Positions 17,632 to 24,687 of a DNA stretch of 36,624 nt are shown here, piece by piece (positions within the stretch are counted from its first letter, which is position 1; every line of letters starts with the position of its first letter). The notes beneath the pieces were generated by a model. It was not told the DNA's origin, ran no database searches, and was given only the letters and a program-made list of their open reading frames with translations. The position numbers and the translations under genes are program-made. Source of the stretch: Rubrivivax sp. (GTDB taxonomy: Bacteria; Pseudomonadota; Gammaproteobacteria; Burkholderiales; Burkholderiaceae_C); the NCBI GenBank assembly GCA_030680415.1, contig JAUXVE010000120.1, positions 1 to 36,624 of the forward strand, written 5' to 3'.

Positions 17632-17775
17632 TGCAACTATCTCCTAGGTTGAAAAAGAGGTCCCGATCGGTGAGATCACCCAGAGTCGGGCTGATCAGGC
17701 CAACATCCTCATCGGAAGTTGACCGTATTGCACCAGACCCCCCGGTCGATTGCCAAGCCTTCCCCCACAAAAGGC

Positions 17776-17797
17776 TGTTGCCTGTTGTCAGGCAACA
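17776..17797. repeat. Inverted repeat between porin and coq7
   Basis: TGTTGCCTG and CAGGCAACA (9-bp arms) enclose TTGT in the divergent porin/coq7 region. Neither strand shows a T-run of terminator quality. It lies about 50 bp before the coq7 -10 box and about 145 bp before the porin start, so an operator is possible. Confidence 0.4.
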
Positions 17798-17833
17798 ACG
17801 GGCCGCAAGCAAAGGCACGCCGTCACGATGGGG

Positions 17834-17839
17834 TATTCT
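17834..17839 (+). promoter_or_regulatory. -10 box directly ahead of coq7
   Basis: TATTCT ends 8 nt before the coq7 ATG, predicting a transcript starting within about 2 nt of the AUG. There is no Shine-Dalgarno sequence and no clear -35 box. Confidence 0.4.
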
Positions 17840-17847
17840 TCACGCTG

Positions 17848-18474
17848 ATGAACCTGACCGATCGTCTGCTCGTGAGTGTGGACAACGCTCTGCGCACGGT
17901 GTCTGGCGCCGTCCACGCAGCACGCCCGAACCCGGCCGGCCGCGTGCCCGACCACGATCTGGACGCCGGGCAACGGCGCCTTTCCGGCGCCTTGATGCGC
18001 GTCAACCACGTCGGCGAGGTCTGCGCGCAGGCTCTGTACCAGGCGCAGGCCCTCACTGCGGGCAGCGACACACTGCAGCACGAGATGGTCCAGGCCGCTC
18101 GCGAGGAGACCGACCACCTGGCGTGGACGCAGCAACGCCTGGCCGAGTTGGGCGATCGTGTCAGCCTCCTCAACCCGCTGTGGTACGCCGGCGCCTTCGG
18201 CATCGGCCTGCTGGCCGGGCGCCTGGGCGACCGCGTCAGCCTGGGTTTCGTCGTCGAGACGGAGCGCCAGGTCGAGGCGCATCTGGCCGGGCACCTGAGC
18301 CGGCTGCCGGTGGCCGACGAGCGCTCGCGGGCCATCGTCGAGGCCATGAAGGAAGACGAGCGCCGCCATGCCGACCATGCGCTGGCCGCCGGCGGGATGG
18401 AGCTGCCGGCGCCCGTGCGCTGGCTGATGCGTGGCGCGGCCAAGGTGATGACGGTCACCGCGCACCGCATCTGA
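17848..18474 (+). CDS. coq7: Ubiquinone biosynthesis di-iron hydroxylase Coq7
   Basis: Predicted 208-aa membrane-associated di-iron monooxygenase that hydroxylates demethoxyubiquinone, the penultimate step of ubiquinone synthesis. Metal-ligand motifs are visible in order: [18 protein letters not shown] (the first Glu), EETDHLAW (E-x-x-H), [10 protein letters not shown], then [10 protein letters not shown] (E-x-x-x-x-H). I chose ATG 17848 because the protein then begins [18 protein letters not shown], as expected. The open frame extends upstream to 17719 without homology. The N-terminal 50 residues resemble other betaproteobacterial Coq7 proteins. Confidence 0.94.
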   Translation: MNLTDRLLVSVDNALRTVSGAVHAARPNPAGRVPDHDLDAGQRRLSGALMRVNHVGEVCAQALYQAQALTAGSDTLQHEMVQAAREETDHLAWTQQRLAELGDRVSLLNPLWYAGAFGIGLLAGRLGDRVSLGFVVETERQVEAHLAGHLSRLPVADERSRAIVEAMKEDERRHADHALAAGGMELPAPVRWLMRGAAKVMTVTAHRI

Positions 18475-18505
18475 TCCCCGTTCCGGGATCCGCACCGTCA
18501 CAAGC

Positions 18506-18928
18506 TCAGCTTTCGACGATCTCGAAGCTGGTCGTGATCTCGGCAGTCTTGCCCAGCATGATGCTGGCCGAACAGTAGCGTTCGTGCGACAGCGCGATGG
18601 CGCGCTCGACGGCGGCCGCCGGCAAGGCGCGGCCGCTGACGATGAAGTGCATCGAGATGCGCGTGAACACCTTGGGGTCCTGCGCTGCCCGTTCCGCTTT
18701 CAGGCGCACCTGGCAGCCGCGCACGTCGTGCCGGCCGCGCTGGAGGATCAGCACCACGTCATAGGCCGTGCAGCCGCCGGTGCCGGCGAGCACGGTTTCC
18801 ATCGGGCGCGGCGCCAGGTTGCGGCCGCCGCCGTCGGCGGCGCCATCCATGGTGATGAAGTGGCCGCTGCCGGTTTCGGCAACCATGCCCATGCCGGTGC
18901 CCGGCAGCCAGTTGATGGTGCATTCCAT
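18506..18928 (-). CDS. OsmC-family protein, YhfA-like
   Basis: Predicted 140-aa cytoplasmic OsmC/Ohr-fold protein. It matches E. coli YhfA along its length: GSGHFITMDGAADGGGRNLA, PMETVLAGTGGCTAYDVVLI, LQRGRHDV, FTRISMHFIVSGR and SHERYCSASIMLGKTAEIT. The two redox Cys expected for OsmC peroxidases are both here, in GGCTAYDV and RYCSASI. The exact physiological role of the YhfA branch is poorly known; peroxide or thiol stress is likely. I chose ATG 18928; an upstream in-frame ATG at 19021 would add residues with no family match. Confidence 0.9.
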   Translation of the reverse strand: MECTINWLPGTGMGMVAETGSGHFITMDGAADGGGRNLAPRPMETVLAGTGGCTAYDVVLILQRGRHDVRGCQVRLKAERAAQDPKVFTRISMHFIVSGRALPAAAVERAIALSHERYCSASIMLGKTAEITTSFEIVES

Positions 18929-18999
18929 GGTCGATCTGCCCTCGGTTGGCGCATGCTCTTCCAGCGCGTCGCACTTTTGGAGTCGTCGCACCAGAAACA

Positions 19000-19043
19000 T
19001 TGCGCAAGGAGCATATTGCACTGCAGCATTCGGGTGATAGACT
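19000..19043 (+). promoter_or_regulatory. Extended -10 promoter for the candidate sRNA
   Basis: TG-A-TAGACT (19035-19043) is an extended -10 element, with TTGCAC at 19016-19021 (16-bp spacing) as a weak -35. It predicts initiation near 19050. The perfect 8-bp palindrome TTGCGCAA (19000-19007) lies just upstream and may be a regulator site. Confidence 0.45.
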
Positions 19044-19049
19044 GGGTCT

Positions 19050-19155
19050 GTGGGTGGCTGATTCAGCGTTCGAGACGCCCCACCCGGCGATTGTCTCCTC
19101 CACCTCCTTCAATGGTGGATTTGGCCCGGAGCCCCCCAAGGTTCCGGGCCCTTTT
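19050..19155 (+). ncRNA. Candidate trans-acting small RNA with anti-Shine-Dalgarno loop
   Basis: A transcript of about 105 nt is predicted from its own promoter to a strong intrinsic terminator, in the 306-bp gap between the OsmC-like gene and ilvA. Three stem-loops are seen. SL1 has GGGTGG 19052-19057 pairing CCACCC 19080-19085, with an inner GCGT/ACGC hairpin. SL2 has TCCACC 19099-19104 pairing GGTGGA 19114-19119. SL3 is the terminator. The SL2 stem/loop contains CACCUCCUU (19101-19109), identical to the 3' tail of 16S rRNA, preceded by CUCCUCC. Such C/U-rich loops are how many sRNAs bind ribosome-binding sites of target mRNAs. I do not recognise an Rfam family. It could instead be a terminating leader of ilvA. 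Confidence 0.6.
19123..19155 (+). terminator. Strong intrinsic terminator of the candidate sRNA
   Basis: An 11-bp stem, GGCCCGGAGCC (19123-19133) with GGTTCCGGGCC (19140-19150) and one G-U pair, encloses a CCCCAA loop and is followed by CTTTTCTT. It ends 80 nt before the ilvA ATG and belongs to no upstream plus-strand gene closer than coq7, which ends 650 bp away. Confidence 0.85.
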
Positions 19156-19194
19156 CTTGGTTGCCGCCCGCCCGGGCCTCGTGTCGGGCTCGCT

Positions 19195-19200
19195 TATCAT
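19195..19200 (+). promoter_or_regulatory. Candidate -10 box for ilvA
   Basis: TATCAT (5/6) lies after the sRNA terminator and 34 nt before the ilvA ATG. It predicts initiation near 19207. No clear -35 box is visible. Confidence 0.35.
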
Positions 19201-19234
19201 GCGCGGCCTCCCACAGCCGCACCCCACCCGCCCG

Positions 19235-20836
19235 ATGCCCGCAGGCGCCAACCGAACGACCCCGGCGCTGCCGGCCTTGCCAGCCGCGGCGCTTACCACG
19301 CCACTGGGCGCCAAGGCGCAGCGCATCGCTGCCGACTACCTCAAGCGCATCCTCACCGCCCGCGTCTACGACGTGGCACGCGAAACGGCGCTGGAGCCGG
19401 CGCGCACGCTGTCGCGCCGCCTGGGCAACCAGGTGCTGCTCAAGCGCGAAGACCAGCAGCCGGTGTTCAGCTTCAAGCTGCGCGGCGCCTACAACAAGAT
19501 GGTGCACCTGGGCGCCGAGGCGCTGGCGCGCGGTGTCATCTGCGCCTCGGCCGGCAACCACGCACAGGGCGTGGCGCTGTCGGCCAGGAAGCTGGGCTGC
19601 CGGGCCGTCATCGTGATGCCGGTGACGACGCCCAGGCTGAAGGTCGATGCCGTGCATGCGCTGGGCGCAGAGGTCGTGCTGCAGGGCGACAGCTACAGCG
19701 ACGCCCACACGCACGCACTGGCACTGCAGCAGGCGCAGGGCCTGACTTTCGTGCACCCCTTCGACGACCCGGACGTGATCGCCGGTCAAGGCACGGTGGC
19801 GATGGAGATCCTGCGCCAGCACCAGGGGCCGATCGACGCCGTCTTCGTGGCCATCGGCGGCGGCGGCCTGATCTCGGGTGTGGCGGCCTACATCAAGGCC
19901 GTGCGGCCTGAAATCCGCGTCATCGGCGTGCAGGCGGAAGACTCCGACGCCATGGTGCAGTCGGTGCGCAAGGGCCGGCGCGTGCAGCTGGCCGACGTGG
20001 GGCTGTTCTCCGACGGCACCGCGGTCAAGCTGGTGGGCGAGGAGACCTTCCGCATCACCCGCGCCCTCGTCGACGACTACGTGGTGGTCGACACCGACGC
20101 CGTCTGCGCCGCCATCAAGGACGTGTTCCAGGACACGCGCAGCATCCTCGAGCCCGCCGGCGCACTGGGCGTGGCGGCCGTCAAGCAGTACGTCGAGACG
20201 CACAAGCTCAAGGGGCGCACGCTGGTGACCATCACCTGCGGTGCCAACATGAACTTCGACCGCCTGCGTTTCGTTGCCGAACGCGCCGAGTTCGGCGAGC
20301 AGCGCGAAGCACTCTTCGCGGTCACGATCCCCGAGGAGCGCGGTTCGTTCAAGCGCTTTTGCGAGCTCATCGGCCCGCGCTCGGTGACCGAGTTCAACTA
20401 CCGCATCTCCGACGAGCGCGTGGCGCATGTCTTCGTCGGCCTGAGCATCAGCCGCCGCGACGAAGCCGGGCGCATCGGCCGCCATTTCACGAAGCAAGGC
20501 TTCGCCAACATCGACCTCACCGACGATGAGCTGGCCAAGGAGCACGTACGCCACATGGTGGGCGGGCGCAGCGAGCTGGCACGCCACGAGAGGCTGTTCC
20601 GTTTCGAATTCCCCGAGCGGCCCGGTGCGCTGATGCGCTTTCTGGCCGCCATGCACCCGGGCTGGAACATCAGCCTCTTCCATTACCGCAACCAGGGTGC
20701 CGACTATGGCCGCATCCTGGTCGGCATCCAGGTGCCGCAAGGCGACGAGGCCGACTTCGACATTTTCCTGCGTACGCTGGCCTACCCCTGCGTGGAAGAG
20801 ACGCACAACCCGGTGGTCGGTCTCTTCCTGCGTTAG
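19235..20836 (+). CDS. ilvA: Threonine dehydratase, biosynthetic (IlvA)
   Basis: Predicted 533-aa PLP enzyme that deaminates threonine to 2-oxobutanoate, the first committed step to isoleucine. The PLP lysine is Lys81 in FSFKLRGAYNKM. The substrate loop SAGNHAQG and phosphate loop IGGGGLISGVA are intact. Two ACT-like regulatory domains follow from about residue 345 (FAVTIPEERGSFKRFCELIG, then RFEFPERPGALMRFLAAM). This is the long, isoleucine-feedback-regulated form. I chose ATG 19235; ATG 19199 is an alternative. The leader shows no Ile/Thr-rich peptide, so classical attenuation is not supported. Confidence 0.95.
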   Translation: MPAGANRTTPALPALPAAALTTPLGAKAQRIAADYLKRILTARVYDVARETALEPARTLSRRLGNQVLLKREDQQPVFSFKLRGAYNKMVHLGAEALARGVICASAGNHAQGVALSARKLGCRAVIVMPVTTPRLKVDAVHALGAEVVLQGDSYSDAHTHALALQQAQGLTFVHPFDDPDVIAGQGTVAMEILRQHQGPIDAVFVAIGGGGLISGVAAYIKAVRPEIRVIGVQAEDSDAMVQSVRKGRRVQLADVGLFSDGTAVKLVGEETFRITRALVDDYVVVDTDAVCAAIKDVFQDTRSILEPAGALGVAAVKQYVETHKLKGRTLVTITCGANMNFDRLRFVAERAEFGEQREALFAVTIPEERGSFKRFCELIGPRSVTEFNYRISDERVAHVFVGLSISRRDEAGRIGRHFTKQGFANIDLTDDELAKEHVRHMVGGRSELARHERLFRFEFPERPGALMRFLAAMHPGWNISLFHYRNQGADYGRILVGIQVPQGDEADFDIFLRTLAYPCVEETHNPVVGLFLR

Positions 20837-20895
20837 CCAGTCGGGGGGCAGCGCCGCGGCACGCCCGGTCTGCCCCTTGCGCCGTATCGCCTCGC

Positions 20896-20901
20896 TACAC
20901 T
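20896..20901 (+). promoter_or_regulatory. -10 box directly ahead of the CobT-like gene
   Basis: TACACT ends 8 nt before the ATG at 20910, so the transcript would begin at or within 2 nt of the start codon. No Shine-Dalgarno sequence is present. Confidence 0.35.
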
Positions 20902-20909
20902 TCGACGCC

Positions 20910-21998
20910 ATGGCCACCCCGCGCTCCCTGGTCTCGCCCACCACCCAGCCGCTGCTGGAGAAGGCGCTGCGTGACAAGCTGCAACGCCGCAGCGAAGTCG
21001 GCGGCAGCCTGGGCGAGCTCGAGCCGCTGGCGATCCGGCTCGGGCTGATGCAGAACTCGCTCAAGCCGCGCTTTCGCGAACCGCAGTTGCTGGTGTTTGC
21101 CGCCGACCACGGGCTGGCGGTCGACGGCATCACGGGCCCCAGGGGCCGCGCCACGCACGAGACCGTGCGCATGCTGCTCACCAACCAGTTGCCGCTGACG
21201 GTGTTTGCGCGCTCGCAGCAGCTGGAGGTCACGGTGGTCGACTGCGGCATGGCCGAAAACATGGCGCCGCACGAGCGGCTGCTGATGCGCAAGATCGCGC
21301 ACGGCACGCGCAATGCCCGCGTTTCCGCGGCGATGAGCCTGCAGCAGGCGCACGCTGCCATGCGTGCGGGCATGGAGATCGGCGACAAGCTGCGCGGCAA
21401 CGTCACCATCCTGGCCGGGGTGGGTGTGGGCGCGCATGAAAGCGCAGCGCTGGTGCTGTCGCGGCTGACCGACAGCCCGGTGCGCGATCTTGTCGTTTCC
21501 GGCCCGCAGATGAGCACCGAACAGCTGGTGCACCTGCTGACCGTGATGCAGGGCGCCCAGGGCCGTCATCGCGATGTCGTCGAGCCCATCGAAGTGCTGG
21601 CCGCCTTCGGCGGCTTCGAGGTCGCGGTGATGGTGGGCGTGATGCTGATGGCGGCCAGCAAGCGCCACCTGCTGATGATCGACGGCATGCCGGCCTGCGC
21701 CGCGCTGATGCTGGCCGCGCGCATCGCGCAGCCGGTCACCGACTACAGCGTTTTCTGCCGCAGCCACAAGCACCGCGGCCTCGATCAGGCCCTGAACCTG
21801 TTTCGCGCCACGGCGCTGCTGGAACTGGGCATGGAAAGCACCGACGGCACCGGTGCCACGCTGGCCTGGCCGCTGGTGAAGTGCGCCGCGGCGCTGCTCA
21901 CCGAAGTGGCCGACGGCGAGGACCCCGGCCCCACGCACCCCGGCGCCCTGGCGGCGCCGCCGGGCGAGCCGCTGCCGTTCGGCGAATCGCTGCTGTAG
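20910..21998 (+). CDS. Divergent CobT-family phosphoribosyltransferase
   Basis: Predicted 362-aa protein of the nicotinate-nucleotide:dimethylbenzimidazole phosphoribosyltransferase family, which activates the lower base of cobalamin. Family landmarks are seen: GGSLGELEPLAIRLG (cf. PPGSLGRLE), FAADHGLAVDGI, AFGGFEVAVMVGVMLMAA and LLMIDGMPACAALMLAA. However, the GxGE motif holding Glu174 of Salmonella CobT reads GVGVGAHES here (Val173). The C-terminal GEGSGA with catalytic Glu317 reads TDGTGA (Asp312). Both changes are by-eye alignments. Glu177 and Glu309 are close by and might substitute. No other cobalamin genes are in the window. I infer a paralogue with a changed substrate or mechanism, or a weakly active CobT. 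Confidence 0.8.
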   Translation: MATPRSLVSPTTQPLLEKALRDKLQRRSEVGGSLGELEPLAIRLGLMQNSLKPRFREPQLLVFAADHGLAVDGITGPRGRATHETVRMLLTNQLPLTVFARSQQLEVTVVDCGMAENMAPHERLLMRKIAHGTRNARVSAAMSLQQAHAAMRAGMEIGDKLRGNVTILAGVGVGAHESAALVLSRLTDSPVRDLVVSGPQMSTEQLVHLLTVMQGAQGRHRDVVEPIEVLAAFGGFEVAVMVGVMLMAASKRHLLMIDGMPACAALMLAARIAQPVTDYSVFCRSHKHRGLDQALNLFRATALLELGMESTDGTGATLAWPLVKCAAALLTEVADGEDPGPTHPGALAAPPGEPLPFGESLL

Positions 21999-22037
21999 GA
22001 GGCTGTCGGGGCCTGGGTCGGGCCCCGCGCCGGGCTT

Positions 22038-22685
22038 TCAGCGCATGGTCGCGCGCCCACCCGGGACAGGCTGAAGCGGCTCGACCGGCTGTGGCACCTC
22101 GCCATCGTTGGGCTCCTCTGGCGCGGCGGTGGCAGGGGCGATGCGCGTCGGCGTGCCGAATCTGGGGGCCGTCAACGCCGCACCGCCCGGCAAGGACGGC
22201 ACCACTGACGCGCCGGGGCCTGTCGCCGGTGGCAGCACGCCGGTGGCGGCCGGGGCCGGCGGCGGCAGCTTGAGGGCGATCAGGGCCGCGCCGCCGCGTG
22301 GCCCGAGCGTCGCGCCCCGCGCATCCACGCCTTGCAGCACGTGCAGCCCGTCCACTGCGGCGCCGACGCGGTAGGCGCGCGGCGGCTTGCCGTCCACGGC
22401 AATCAGCGCCAGGCCCTCGCGCGCGGCCTTGGGCGAACGCGGGCTGACCACGCCGACGAGACGAAAGCGCGCGTCGGCCGCCGCTTCGGGCGCTGCCTGC
22501 GCAAGCGCTGACGCGGCATCGACGCCCAGCAAGCGCGTCAGGTCGCCACGCACCGCAGTGCCGGTGTCGGCCACCACCGCCGGCGTCGGGGTCGATGGCG
22601 GCCGCACGAAGATCTGCAGGCCCCAGGCCAGCGCACTGGCGGCTGCCAGGGCCCAGACGAGGAATGTCAACCAGCGTGCCAACAT
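22038..22685 (-). CDS. gspC: Type II secretion system protein GspC (GspC/N-type)
   Basis: Predicted 215-aa bitopic inner-membrane protein that links the inner-membrane platform to the secretin GspD. One membrane helix lies near the N-terminus (ARWLTFLVWALAAASALAWG). Then comes the homology region: LTRLLGVD, ARFRLVGVVSPRS and EGLALIAVDGKPPRAYRVG, followed by DGLHVLQGV. The Pro/Ala-rich tail replaces a PDZ or coiled-coil domain. I chose ATG 22685, which has a good -10 box 6 nt upstream; a longer frame to 22766 would put 27 polar residues before the helix. It is divergent from the other gsp genes. Confidence 0.85.
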   Translation of the reverse strand: MLARWLTFLVWALAAASALAWGLQIFVRPPSTPTPAVVADTGTAVRGDLTRLLGVDAASALAQAAPEAAADARFRLVGVVSPRSPKAAREGLALIAVDGKPPRAYRVGAAVDGLHVLQGVDARGATLGPRGGAALIALKLPPPAPAATGVLPPATGPGASVVPSLPGGAALTAPRFGTPTRIAPATAAPEEPNDGEVPQPVEPLQPVPGGRATMR

Positions 22686-22691
22686 CCGAAG

Positions 22692-22699
22692 ATTATGAT
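22692..22699. promoter_or_regulatory. Overlapping divergent -10 boxes of gspC and gspG
   Basis: ATTATGAT reads TATGAT (22694-22699) on the plus strand and CATAAT (22697-22692) on the minus strand, each a 5/6 match to TATAAT. The minus box lies 6 nt from the gspC ATG. The two RNA polymerases would exclude each other. Confidence 0.5.
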
Positions 22700-22759
22700 T
22701 CAAGCCCCTCACCGAGCATGCCCTTGGACCCCGTTCCAACGCCGCCTGCAGCCTTTGCC

Positions 22760-23191
22760 ATGACACCCCAGCCCGCCGCCCGCCGCCACCGCGGCTTCAC
22801 GCTCATCGAACTCATGGTGGTGCTGGTCATCATCGGGGTGCTCGGTGCGTTGATCGTGCCCAACCTGATCAACCGCGCCGACGACGCACGCGTCACCGCA
22901 GCCCGTACCGACGTCAACAACCTGATGCAGGCGCTCAAACTCTACAAACTGGACAACCAGCGCTATCCCAGTGCCGCGCAGGGACTGGAGGCACTGGTGA
23001 TGAAGCCCACCGAGGGCACCATTCCATCCAACTGGAAGTCCTACATCGACAAGTTGCCGGCCGATCCCTGGGGCCGGCCCTACCAGTACCTGAACCCGGG
23101 TGTGAGGGGTGAGATCGACGTTTTCAGTTTCGGTGCCGACGGGCAGCCGGGGGGCGAAGGCAACGATGCCGACATCGGCTCCTGGCAGTAG
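22760..23191 (+). CDS. gspG: Type II secretion major pseudopilin GspG
   Basis: Predicted 143-aa pseudopilin, the main subunit of the periplasmic pseudopilus piston. The prepilin peptidase site is RHRG/FTLIELMVVLVIIGVL, with cleavage after Gly12 and the conserved Glu5 of the mature form at residue 17. The C-terminal half shows the GspG motifs DNQRYPSAAQGLEALV, LPADPWGRPYQYLNPG and GEIDVFSFGADGQPGGEG, the calcium-binding loop region. ATG 22718 is an alternative start that gives a 26-residue leader. Processing needs a PilD/GspO peptidase, not encoded here. Confidence 0.95.
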   Translation: MTPQPAARRHRGFTLIELMVVLVIIGVLGALIVPNLINRADDARVTAARTDVNNLMQALKLYKLDNQRYPSAAQGLEALVMKPTEGTIPSNWKSYIDKLPADPWGRPYQYLNPGVRGEIDVFSFGADGQPGGEGNDADIGSWQ

Positions 23192-23666
23192 CTTCAAGCC
23201 CGACCTGGCGCTGGCACAGCGCGGCTTCACGCTCATCGAACTGCTGGTGGTGATCGCGATCGTGGCGCTGTCGGCCGGCGTCGTGAGCCTGGCGCTGCGC
23301 GATGGCGACGCGGCGCAACTCGAGGAAGAAGGCGAACGGCTGACGGCACTGCTGGAAACGGCACGCGCCGACGCGCGCGCGCTGGGGGCCGCGGTGCGCT
23401 TCGTGCCCGCCGGCGAAGGTCAGGCGCAGGACGCGCAGGAACCGCAGTTCCGTTTCGTCGGCTTGCCGTCGCTGCGCAAGATGCCCACACGCTGGCTCGA
23501 TGCCCGCGTCAGCGCACAGGTGGTGGGGGGCAGCGTGCTCGTGCTCGGGCCCGACGCCATCCTGGCCCCACAGCGCATCGTGCTGCGGCTGGCCGATCGG
23601 CGGCTGGAACTGGCCACCGACGGCCTGGGCCCCTTCGCCGTGGTGGCCGAGCAGGTGGTGCCGTGA
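23166..23666 (+). CDS. gspH: Type II secretion minor pseudopilin GspH
   Basis: Predicted 166-aa minor pseudopilin. The prepilin site is AQRG/FTLIELLVVIAIVALS (Gly20, mature Glu5 at residue 25), and the GspH/FimT-like beta domain follows. I chose ATG 23166, preceded by GAAGG at 6 nt, which overlaps gspG by 26 bp. The open frame upstream of it is a shadow of gspG. GspH connects the GspI-J-K tip to the GspG shaft. Confidence 0.92.
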   Translation: MPTSAPGSSFKPDLALAQRGFTLIELLVVIAIVALSAGVVSLALRDGDAAQLEEEGERLTALLETARADARALGAAVRFVPAGEGQAQDAQEPQFRFVGLPSLRKMPTRWLDARVSAQVVGGSVLVLGPDAILAPQRIVLRLADRRLELATDGLGPFAVVAEQVVP

Positions 23667-24028
23667 CGATGCGGCGTGCGCGCGGCTTCACCTTGCTCGA
23701 AGTGCTGGTGGCGCTGGCCGTGGTCGCCATCGCGCTGGGCGCCGGGCTGCGGGCGGCCGGCGCGCTGACCGACAACGCCGAGCGACTGTCCGAGGTGATC
23801 GCCGCGCAGTGGTGTGCCGACAACCAGCTCACGGCGCTGCGCCTGTCGCGCGCTTTCCCGGGCGTGGGCGACGCCGACTTCAGCTGCGAGCAACTCGGCC
23901 GCAGTTACCGCGGCACGCTGGTCACGCGGCCGACGCCGAACCCGAGCTTTCGCCGCGTCGACGCGGTGCTGCTCGACGATGCCGGCCACGCGCTGGTGAC
24001 GCTGTCCACGGTGTTGTCACGGCAATGA
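23663..24028 (+). CDS. gspI: Type II secretion minor pseudopilin GspI
   Basis: Predicted 121-aa minor pseudopilin with cleavage site RARG/FTLLEVLVALAVVAIAL. The C-terminal part WCADNQLTALRLSRAFP matches the GspI family. The start is either GTG 23663 (GTGA overlap with gspH) or ATG 23669, two codons later. GspI nucleates the pseudopilus tip with GspJ and GspK. Confidence 0.92.
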   Translation: MTMRRARGFTLLEVLVALAVVAIALGAGLRAAGALTDNAERLSEVIAAQWCADNQLTALRLSRAFPGVGDADFSCEQLGRSYRGTLVTRPTPNPSFRRVDAVLLDDAGHALVTLSTVLSRQ

Positions 24029-24687
24029 GCGCAGGCCCTGCCCCGCTCAGGAGAGCGCCGCTGCGCCAGGCCGGCTTCACGCTGGTCGAAGTGCTGGTGG
24101 CATTGCTGGCCATGGCCATCCTGGCGTCGCTGTCATGGCAGGGGCTGGATGGCATCCTGCGCGCCCGCGACGGTACCCGTGCCGCGATCGACCGCACGGT
24201 GCGCCTGTCGACCGTGCTCACGCAATGGGAACAGGACCTGCAGGCCGTGCACGATGCCGTGGTGGTGCCGGCGCTGGCCTTCGACGGCCAGACCCTGCGG
24301 TTGACGCGACGTACCGAGGCCGGTGTGGCGCTGGTCGCATGGTCGGTGCGCGGCGGCGTCTGGCAGCGTTGGGTGGGGCCCGTCCAGACGCACAGCGCCG
24401 AGTTGCAGCAGACCTGGCTGCGCAGCTTCCAGTTCCTGGGCAACGAACTCGGGCACCTCAGGCTGGCCGATGGCCCAGCCACCTGGCAGGTGTACTTCCA
24501 CCGTGGCGGCTCCTGGACCAATGCGCAGTCCACCGGCGACCTCGTGCAGGCGCCGGCCCCGCTGGTCAGCGCGCCGGCAGTCACAGCCGCCGCACGCGAA
24601 GTGCTGCCCGACGCCGTGCGGCTGGTCATCACGCTCGACCGCGGCACGCTTACGCGCGACATCGCACTCGGGCCCGCCGGCTCATGA
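24025..24687 (+). CDS. gspJ: Type II secretion minor pseudopilin GspJ
   Basis: Predicted 220-aa minor pseudopilin with cleavage site RQAG/FTLVEVLVALLAMAILA (Gly17, mature Glu5 at residue 22). GspJ-type features follow: LTQWEQDLQAVHD and the Trp/Gln-rich WLRSFQFLGNELG stretch. ATG 24025 overlaps the gspI stop by 4 bp (ATGA). It is part of the tip complex with GspI and GspK. Confidence 0.92.
   Translation: MSAGPAPLRRAPLRQAGFTLVEVLVALLAMAILASLSWQGLDGILRARDGTRAAIDRTVRLSTVLTQWEQDLQAVHDAVVVPALAFDGQTLRLTRRTEAGVALVAWSVRGGVWQRWVGPVQTHSAELQQTWLRSFQFLGNELGHLRLADGPATWQVYFHRGGSWTNAQSTGDLVQAPAPLVSAPAVTAAAREVLPDAVRLVITLDRGTLTRDIALGPAGS

Noticed and set aside
19050..19155. 6S RNA, SRP (4.5S) RNA, T-box or Ile/Thr attenuator
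   Set aside because: It is too short and lacks the 6S central bubble. There is no GGAAGGAAGCAGCC-type SRP signature and no T-box sequence. No short leader peptide rich in Ile or Thr codons could be read.
18584..19234. N-terminal extension of IlvA by 217 residues
   Set aside because: It is antisense to the OsmC-like gene and crosses the sRNA terminator; there is no homology to threonine dehydratase.
22008..22026. GGGGCC/GGCCCC hairpin between the convergent CobT-like and gspC genes as a terminator
   Set aside because: The stem is only 6 bp and no T-run follows on either strand; too weak to annotate.
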